Source of the DNA: Biscogniauxia marginata
Lineage: Eukaryota; Ascomycota; Sordariomycetes; Xylariales; Xylariaceae
Direction: 5' to 3'
Assembly: GCA_022695795.1 (NCBI GenBank)
Contig: MU404233.1
Location: 1 to 47,286 of the forward strand
Length of the DNA stretch: 47,286 nucleotides
The notes below the pieces were generated by a model. That model worked only from the letters and a program-made list of their open reading frames with translations, was not told the DNA's origin and searched no databases. The translations under genes were made by a program, and so were the position numbers. Position 1 is the first letter of the stretch. Each line of letters starts with the position of its first letter. Shown in pieces: positions 40,380 to 47,286 of this stretch.

Positions 40380-41560
40380 TATACCTTATAAATTAAGAAA
40401 AACAAAGAGCACTATAAAAGGGAATCCAGGAGGATCTCGACAAAGGATATATTCGAGAATCCGAATCCTCGTTAAGATACCCAGTAATTATAGTACCCAA
40501 AATCGACAAAAACGGGAAGTAACATATCGATAAAAAAAGAAACCTAGTATAACGACAAGTAATTAACTACCGACACCTTAATAAAATAACCAAAAAAAAA
40601 CAAGTATTTATTACTACTAATAAAACTCATAAAAAAACAAATTAACAAAGCCTAAATCTTTATAGTATTAAACCTTCGTAATAAATATTATATAATTAAA
40701 ATAGCTAAAAGACATAAATAATATATAGACATTATAAATATAAAGTTATATTATTTAAACTTACTAACGCACCCATTATATTTTAACATATAATTATAAT
40801 AGTTTTTTGCAAGTTTCTAGATAAATTTATATTCGTTTACCTAGACGATATCCTAATTTACTCAGAAAATAAAAAGAAGTATAAAAAATATATAAAGCAA
40901 GTATTAAAAGCTTTAAAAGAGGTAAACCTACTTATCTATCCAACCAAAAATAAATAGCATATTAAAAAACTAAACTATTTAGGGTTTATAATAAGTCTAA
41001 GGGAAATCCGCATTTAAAAAAGAAAAATAATAACAATTAAGAATTAGCTAGAACCTAAGAATGTCATAAACGTACGTGTATTTCTTAGCTTTATTAACTA
41101 TATTAAACAACTCATTAAAGATTTCGAGCGTATCGCTAAACCATTAACGGAATTAACTACCCTAGTAAAAACAAGAGAGGCTTTCCATTTCACTAAAAAA
41201 GCCAAACAAGCTTTTTAGTAGCTAAAAAAAGTTATAACTAGTAAGGTTATATATAAACTTTTAAACGAAAATAAAAAGAAACAACTAAGAATAAACGCCT
41301 TAGATTTCGCCATTAAAGCAATCCTAAAATAATTAAAAAACAATAAGAAATAGTACCTAATCGCGTACCTATTTAAAGCACTATATAGTACTAAACTAAA
41401 CTATTAAATTTATAACAAAAAACTATTAATAGTCATTAAAGCACTAGAAAAATGGGAACTATAGCTTAATAAAATCAAGGAACTTATCAATATTTATTTA
41501 AACCATAAGAACCTTATACGATTTATAATAATATAAACATTTAACTAAAGACATAAACGT
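40380..41560 (+). pseudogene. Reverse transcriptase and RNase H relic
   Basis: Reverse transcriptase words run from about 40400 (GYIRESES, then RYPVIIVPK), and the active-site core FVYLDDILIYS is intact at about 40832-40864, with YLDD at 40838-40849. RNase H follows (INALDFAIKAIL, about 41291-41326), giving the first catalytic Asp. In-frame stops are frequent between these words. Confidence 0.9.
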
Positions 41561-41869
41561 TAAATGATTTTCCTGTTCAAGTTCAATTTTAAAATCCAGT
41601 ATATTAAAAGAAAGAAAAATATCTAAGTAGATCTTTTTAGTAGAAAGGGAGATTATAAATTAAAAATTAATAAAAGAGATATCTAGATGTTTAAACAACA
41701 AAATAACAAAATAGTTATATTAATTTATATATAAATTAACATAAAAAACTAAAAATAACGATTTAAGGAAAATTATAGTTAAAAGGAAAAACAATTACAA
41801 TCTTAACAAGGATCTAGCGATAAACTTCTCTTATATAAAGAAAAGATATATATATTAAAACAAGTATAA

Positions 41870-42500
41870 GACGAATTCGTTAAAGAATTTCATAAATATC
41901 CTTTATATAGCCATCAAGGGATTTTCAAAATAATAAAACGACTTTAAAAAGAATTTAACTTTCCAGAAATATGATAAACAATTAAAAGAATTATAAAGAA
42001 TTATAATATCTATAATAAAGCTAAAGCATCACAATATAAACCATATAAATTATTATAACCGACCTAAATACCTAACAAAGCGTGGTATATAATTATATAG
42101 GATTTCGTAGTGAAACTTCTAAAGTCAAAAGATTCTACTATAAGAGTACCTTATAACAACATATGGGTAATTGTTAATAAACTCACGAAATACGCCTACT
42201 TCTTACTATTTAACGAATTAAGCATAATAAAATAATTAACTTTTAATTTCTTAAAAAAGTACGTTAATAAACATAGGCTATTAAAACGCGTTATTTCAAA
42301 TAAAGACAAATTATTTATGTTAAAATTTTAAACCAACTTAATAAAACGAATAAAAATCAAGTAAAAATTGTTTATAGCGTATTACCCCTAAACCAACGAA
42401 TAAATAAAAAAATTAAACCAAATAATAAAACAATATTTACGAAGTTATATTAATTAAGAAATAAATAACTAGGTAAAGTTACTATTAATAGCTTAAATAG
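41870..42500 (+). pseudogene. Integrase relic
   Basis: The HHCC zinc-binding part lies near 41876-42050: HKYPLYSHQG keeps both His, but both later Cys positions are lost. In the catalytic core the first Asp survives at 42101-42103 and the second at 42305-42307, while the third catalytic acid (Glu expected) is a Lys codon at 42407-42409. The neighbouring codon at 42401 is a stop. Confidence 0.85.
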
Positions 42501-43009
42501 CATATAACACTTCGATTAATAAAAACATAAAGATATTACTACATAAAGCAGTATATAAATAAAAAGCGGAAATTTAAGGACAATTAATCGAACTCACGAA
42601 AGTATTAAGAGTTAAAATAAAGGCCCTAAAAGCAGAAGTACTATTTAAAAAGATTAAAGTAATATAATAACGATTATAAAAAGAATTATAATTTATTTAA
42701 AATAAAATAATAAAGTATTATAATAAAAGAAGAATTAAAGAACCAATTCTTAAAAAAAGAGACATAATTTACTTATTCTATTAACGGCAAGGCGTAATAT
42801 TAAAAACACCCTAAATTAAAACAAAATAACTTAATAAAAAACTTAAATTCAAGAAATTAAAATTATATAAAATTAAAGAAGTTATTTTGAAAGTTAATTA
42901 TAAATTAGTACTACTAAAAAGATTTAAAATACATTTTATATTTCATGTTTCGCTTTTAAAATTAACACTAAATAACGCTATACTAAAAAACTAACTAGAA
43001 TTTAAGGAG

Positions 43010-43170
43010 AATCCTAATAAGTACGAAGTAGAAAAAATACTAGATTTAAAACGGGTCGAAAGTTAATTGTAATATTTTGTTAAATAAGAAGGTTACTTAC
43101 TCGAGGAAAACACTTAGGAACCTTTTAAGCACTTAAAAAACCTAATAAAGGAACTTGCGAATTTTTACCG
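43010..43170 (+). pseudogene. Chromodomain relic at the end of pol
   Basis: YEVEKILD (from 43022) starts a chromodomain, and EENT then EPF-HLKNL follow. Four in-frame stops (two at former Gln codons, two at former Trp codons) interrupt it. Chromodomains guide such elements into heterochromatin, in keeping with the insertion site beside the telomere. Confidence 0.85.
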
Positions 43171-43872
43171 ATAAAACCCGGATCGACTAGGAGGGCCTAA
43201 AAGTTAGGATCCTGGTTTAAAAAAGATAAGTCGAAGGAGGGGACGGCCTCGAAAGCAACTCTAGCCTGTTCTACTAAAAATTATTATTCGGCCTAAAAAC
43301 GCTTTTGTTTCTTCTTTAAACGCTTTTACTTTTCTAGCTTATCTAGGTTTTAAAGACCTCGTTATAATATTTTAAGACCTTTTTATTTAAAAAAGTCTTA
43401 TTAACGACGTAAGCGTAATATATAATTAATAGACTTATTAACCTCGGTTTAAGAACGATTAATTTCCGATTATAAGCGAGTTATTTCGGCTTAACAAAGA
43501 AGAAAAGTCTTTTTTGTTTAACGTTTTTATCGAAGTAATTATTCCTTTTTAATATTTAACCGATTAAAAGAGTTTAAAGTAATACTAGTTTTATTATAAG
43601 GATAACCCTTATGAATATATTTATTATATTTTCAAGATTTTCCTTTTGTTATAACACATTTAAGCGCTTAATCGAAGTAATAAGAATAAAACATGATTTT
43701 AAGATTAAAACCTAACTTATTTATTCGATATGTAAGTTTTTCGCGTTCGAATTTCTGGTTTAAACGATAATACTTAGTAATATAATTATTAAATATAATT
43801 ATTATAAAGAGAAAAAAAAATGACTTATTAAGAATAATCTTTAAAACAAAAATTCTAGGAAGGGAGAAATAG
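43171..43872 (+). other. 3' untranslated region and polypurine tract of the chromovirus
   Basis: About 700 bases between the chromodomain and the 3' LTR. The polypurine tract AGGAAGGGAGAAA lies at 43857-43869, three bases before the LTR, where plus-strand synthesis would start. Confidence 0.75.
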
Positions 43873-44325
43873 TGTTACGAACCATAAAAACGAAGGAATT
43901 TTATATCAAGGTGTCGTGACACGGACTAAAGAATTAATGAATTAATTAGTTCCGTTTTGGTTATAATGTAACTTTACGTAACGTGGATATAGTGAGATAT
44001 TATATTTAATAAGGATAAATATTAAGAGATTTCATATTTATCGATATCCAATATATTAAATAGTGGAAATATATATAAAGAAAAACGAGTATAAGTAAAT
44101 TAAAATTTCTTTATATAATTAGTTTCTCTTTTTTTAATTATTAATTTAAGATTATAATCACTTTTTAATACTATAATGAAAGTACCTTGAAACCTCTTTA
44201 ACGAACATAACATTCTGAATTAATTAAACCAATCTTAACCTATTATTACCTTCAAATCAAGAAAACCTAGTACGTACTTACCTGTAAAGTCAGCTGACTA
44301 GGAACACACAGGGAGGTTCGTCACA
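43873..44325 (+). repeat. 3' LTR of the chromovirus (453 bp)
   Basis: Starts TGTTACGAACC and ends GGTTCGTCACA. It is less mutated than the 5' LTR (for example it keeps CCTGTAAAGTCAGCTGACTAG, where the 5' copy has extra A and T). Confidence 0.96.
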
Positions 44326-44395
44326 AATGGCTAATTCGTAATTAAATAATACTTTTTTCCATTTATTTTATTTATATACACTTTATATACGTTTA

Positions 44396-44460
44396 TTATC
44401 GCGTAAAAGTAACGTCGTTTAATTGCTAAGTTATAATTAAGCTTATATAGTTTGCGATAT
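44396..44460 (-). repeat. Inverted copy of the 33932/34307 repeat
   Basis: The reverse complement matches the 67-base terminal repeat of the block at 33932-34373 (ATCGCAAACTATATAAGC, then AACTTAGCAATTAAACG). The internal hairpin sequence is absent here. Confidence 0.75.
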
Positions 44461-44710
44461 TTATATTAACACCTTTTTAAAAAGCGAGGCTTAATTTAAA
44501 TGGTTAATAACCGCACTGCCCGTTATAATTAATATTAAGTGAAATAAGTGTTTTTTATTATATTTTAACTTTGAATAAATATATAATTTAAAATAAATAA
44601 ATCACTTTTTTAATATATATTATAATTAATATAAATATTTATAAAGTATATATAAATAAAGTGAATTATATAAAGAGAGAAAAAAAGCCTTATAAATTAA
44701 AAGCTTATAA

Positions 44711-44864
44711 GTTTTTATAATATGAAATAATAAAAAGGGTATAATATATATATAATAAAATAAAAGATTAAAATTATATAAAAAAGCCTTAGTAAAGCTT
44801 TAAAAGCTAGGCTTTTTATCATTAATTTAACATATTTTTTTTCACTTTTATATATTTATATCAT
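44711..44864 (+). repeat. Dispersed repeat copy B (pair with 35680-35820)
   Basis: Same order of words as copy A. Its centre is a clearer palindrome: AAAAAGCCT...AGGCTTTTT at about 44783-44819. Confidence 0.6.
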
Positions 44865-45079
44865 TTTATTTCTTTTATTTAAATTATTTAAAGTTAAAAC
44901 TTTATATAAATTTTAAAAAACCCGTATAAACCCGCATTAATAATTAAATAAACAAGTAGAAAAGCACTTTATTTAAATAAAAATAATTAAGTTTAATATT
45001 AATAATTTATATATAAACTATAGTTTTAGATAAACTAAATGGAAACTACCACTATTTTGTCGAGAATTGATCATCTCTC

Positions 45080-46034
45080 TTAAGAGGACCAAGGGTGGCC
45101 GCCTGGTTGGAGTTGGCCATTTAGGAATGCCAACTTAACCAGTTTCTTCTCAACAATTTCATCCTTATGCTGTTCCAGCTCATTAACATCCCAGTTCGCG
45201 TGAATGTAGCCTCCCTTTAAGAAGTCGGCTTTAGGGGTAGCAAGGTAGAGAGTGAGTCCACCAGTAAGGGCAGCTGTGTCCTTGGTGAATGGTTTGAAGG
45301 GTTCAATGATCATGCCACGACCATTTTCGGCAATTACCATGCCGGGGTGAATCGAGAAGATGCGCAATGCCGACTGCTCAACGTCAAGACACTCGCCCAG
45401 CTTGACAACGGCCAGCTTAGACGCACTGTACCCAGACATGCCAGGAGCTACAAACGATGCAGCCAAGCTGACGATGTTGATGAGAGTGCCTTGGCCACCA
45501 GCAGCGCTGATGTAGGAGTGAGAGACATTGTACACGCCTTTGACATTAACCTCAAAGTTTTCCCACCATGCTGCCGGTTCCTGTGCGGTGACAGGGGCCG
45601 TATTCATGGCACCAAAGGCATTGACCACGACGTCAACATATCCGAACTTTTCCTGGGCCTTCTTGAATACAATGTCGGTGTCAGAAACTAAAGTTACGTC
45701 GGCGATAACCGTGAGCACCTCAGACCCCGACGCGAGGTCTCTCTCAGCCTTCTGCAGTCCTTCGCCATTGCGGCCCACTAGAATAATGCCTTTCGCTTTG
45801 GCAGTGCTCCATGATTTGGCAACGGCCTTAATAAAACAATAAGTCAGCAGCGCAAGGTAACGTTGAGCTACTCTAACTCACAAATCCAAGACCGCTAGTC
45901 GCACCAAAGATTACGATGACCTTGGAGGAGGCATTCAGGTCCTTGTTCACCGTGGGATCGATTACCGGGTATATATCCCGGTGCATGCTCTTAGTGAGCA
46001 TGAAGGGTGCAGTGTAAGCATCGGGAGAGGCCAT
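45080..46034 (-). CDS. Short-chain dehydrogenase/reductase, 299 aa, 2 exons
   Basis: Exons run 46034-45882 and 45826-45080. The 55-bp intron (GTGAGT...TTAAG, with CTGAC branch-like word) joins GATSGLGF to AVAKSW in frame, as expected inside the Rossmann fold. Classical SDR motifs are intact: GATSGLG at 44-50 (NAD(P) binding), NAFGAMN at about 120-126 (NNAG-type), S171 in the VSLAAS strand, and Y184-SAS-K188 as catalytic residues. The N-terminal 37 residues form an extension found in fungal SDRs of unknown substrate. There is no signal peptide. It is the last gene before the telomere, about 1.2 kb from the repeats, and lies alone among RIP-mutated repeats; its own sequence shows no RIP damage. 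It could belong with the oxygenases 13 kb away. Confidence 0.93.
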
Positions 46035-47193
46035 TGTAATCGGAAAGGGGCTATGAAATCAACTAAGAAGTAATGATGAACTATAAAAGCGGTGCTGTGA
46101 ATAGATCTGTAATTGGAATATTCGAATAAGAACAAGAACGTAACGACAGAAACAGGAGCTTTTAAAAGCCATTCAAAATAGTTTGTTTATTAAAAGAGAA
46201 CGGAAACCACTATAGAATGGGTAAGAATTTAGTATATGATTACTCGATCTTATAATCATAGTAGCTCTTAATTCCGCGCTTGCAAAGCAACATAACTAAG
46301 CAGAAAAGCACTGTGCTTTGTCATGTTTCATTTCCTCCGCGGCTGTAATTCCGCATATACTTTGTACGACTAATAAAACCTTCGTAAGTATGAAAGCCCA
46401 GAGAGATAGCGGCTAGTGAAATTCGTATCTCATATTTAACAACTAAGATATTATACCTTATAAATAAACTTAAGCTTAAATTTTAACTCTTCTCATTTTA
46501 ATTTACTTATTTTTTATAATAAAAGTTATATACTTTTAAATTAATTATATAAAGTTTAATATTAATTTTATTATATTTAATTATTAATTATAAATATATA
46601 AATATAAAAATAAAGCTTTTATAAATATAATTAATAAGATAAGTTAATAAGTTAAGGAAATAAAAACTATTTACGATTTATAAGGTATTTAATAAGTATA
46701 TAAAGCACGGGTATATAAGTAAATAATGGGCCACGTCGTAATATTAATATCGCTTCCGGCACCTTTATAATAAATTCGATACCTCGCTTTATATTTTAAT
46801 ACTTAATAAGCCGGACTCGCCCGGGTTTATACTCACTTATTATAAGGGTCTTTATATTAAAATCACTTAGCTTTTATTATTACGTAACTTGTAAATACAC
46901 TTTAAAAGCATTATAAACCCGAGTATATTTCTATTTTAATTATTAAGCTTTATATTATTTTATATATAACTTTTATTATTAACTTAATTTTTAATAATAT
47001 AAATAAATAATTTATTTTTTTATATTAAAATTATTAAATATTATATATAATTAATATATATAAATAAAATATTATTTTAAAATATAAATTTAACTTTTAA
47101 TATATTTATTATTTTTTAATATAAAATAAAAATAAAAATTATATATATATATATATAATTTTATTTTTAAAATATATATTAAAAGTATTTAAT
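46035..47193. other. SDR promoter and subtelomeric AT-rich sequence
   Basis: About 46035-46430 has balanced composition and should hold the SDR promoter. From 46430 the sequence is AT-rich, with a slightly GC-richer patch at 46700-46870 (CCGGCACC, CGCCCGGG words). No frames, and no telomere-linked helicase gene, are present before the telomere repeats. Confidence 0.75.
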
Positions 47194-47286
47194 TTAGGGT
47201 TAGGGTTAGGGTTAGGGTTAGGGTTAGGGTTAGGGTTAGGGTTAGGGTTAGGGTTAGGGTTAGGGTTAGGGTTAGGGTTAGGGTTA
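47194..47286 (+). repeat. Telomere, (TTAGGG)n
   Basis: Fifteen and a half perfect TTAGGG units reach the last base of the window. Orientation (G-rich strand 5' to 3' towards the end) is that of a right chromosome end. The join with AT-rich DNA is abrupt. Confidence 0.99.

Larger units (their letters stand above)
36773..44325 (+). mobile_element. Ty3/gypsy chromovirus, full length, RIP-inactivated (7553 bp)
   Basis: Two colinear 453-bp LTRs (36773-37225, 43873-44325) bound it, and a perfect 5-bp target duplication AATGG lies at 36768-36772 and 44326-44330. Read in one direction, remnants occur in the order gag with zinc knuckle, reverse transcriptase, RNase H, integrase, chromodomain: the order of Ty3/gypsy chromoviruses. 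Stop codons occur throughout every frame. The changes are of the C-to-T and G-to-A type (CAA to TAA, TGG to TAG/TAA), as RIP produces. Differences between the LTRs are also mostly transitions. The element cannot encode any of its proteins. Confidence 0.96.
44331..45029. repeat. AT-rich block between the chromovirus and the SDR gene
   Basis: RIP-like sequence without frames. It holds the inverted third copy of the 33932/34307 repeat (44396-44460) and dispersed repeat copy B (44711-44864). Confidence 0.8.

Overview
This is the right end of a chromosome from a filamentous ascomycete (Pezizomycotina, most likely a Sordariomycete). The evidence is a terminal run of TTAGGG repeats at 47194-47286, short introns with GT...AG ends and CTAAC/CTGAC-like branch sites, fungal-only gene families (HET domain, metacaspase with a Gly/Pro/Gln-rich head, Erj5-type J protein), and large AT-rich blocks with stop-riddled retrotransposons that look like RIP (repeat-induced C-to-T mutation). 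I cannot name the species.

Layout. 1-420 is an AT-rich repeat block. 421 to about 16 kb is a housekeeping-like gene island: an unknown 279-aa protein (2418-3257), a HET-domain protein (5115-7007, minus), an ER J-domain membrane protein (7510-8942, minus, 3 exons), a WW-domain protein (10018-11170, minus, 3 exons) divergent from a metacaspase (12029-13652, 3 exons), and a protein with a nucleotidyltransferase-like signature (14267-15695, 2 exons). About 16.3-32.5 kb is an accessory block: a cyclase-family protein (16881-18191, minus), a Baeyer-Villiger-type monooxygenase (20450-22384), a short MSC/Src1-like membrane protein (22855-23775, minus), an FAD monooxygenase (25187-26657, minus) divergent from an O-methyltransferase (27400-28605), and a 2-oxoglutarate/Fe(II) dioxygenase (30994-32116). 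Together these look like the tailoring part of a secondary-metabolite locus; no PKS, NRPS or terpene synthase and no pathway regulator is visible.

Two copies of one small solo LTR, in opposite orientation and each with a perfect 5-bp target duplication, sit at the two edges of the accessory block (16295-16481 and 32305-32507). Another TG...CA element with a 5-bp duplication (29927-30054) lies beside a tRNA-like sequence (30203-30286) whose T-arm is repeated four times in tandem and is followed by a TTTT run.

From 32.5 to 45 kb the DNA is AT-rich and RIP-like. It holds a long palindrome, a 17-bp minisatellite that runs into an assembly gap, a repeat-bounded block with perfect hairpins, a 430-bp solo LTR, and a structurally complete but coding-dead Ty3/gypsy chromovirus (36773-44325; two 453-bp LTRs; AATGG target duplication). 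A single intact short-chain dehydrogenase (45080-46034, minus) survives as an island between this element and the telomere.

All gene models were read by eye. Exon joins were checked for frame and splice signals, but no database or transcript evidence was available.
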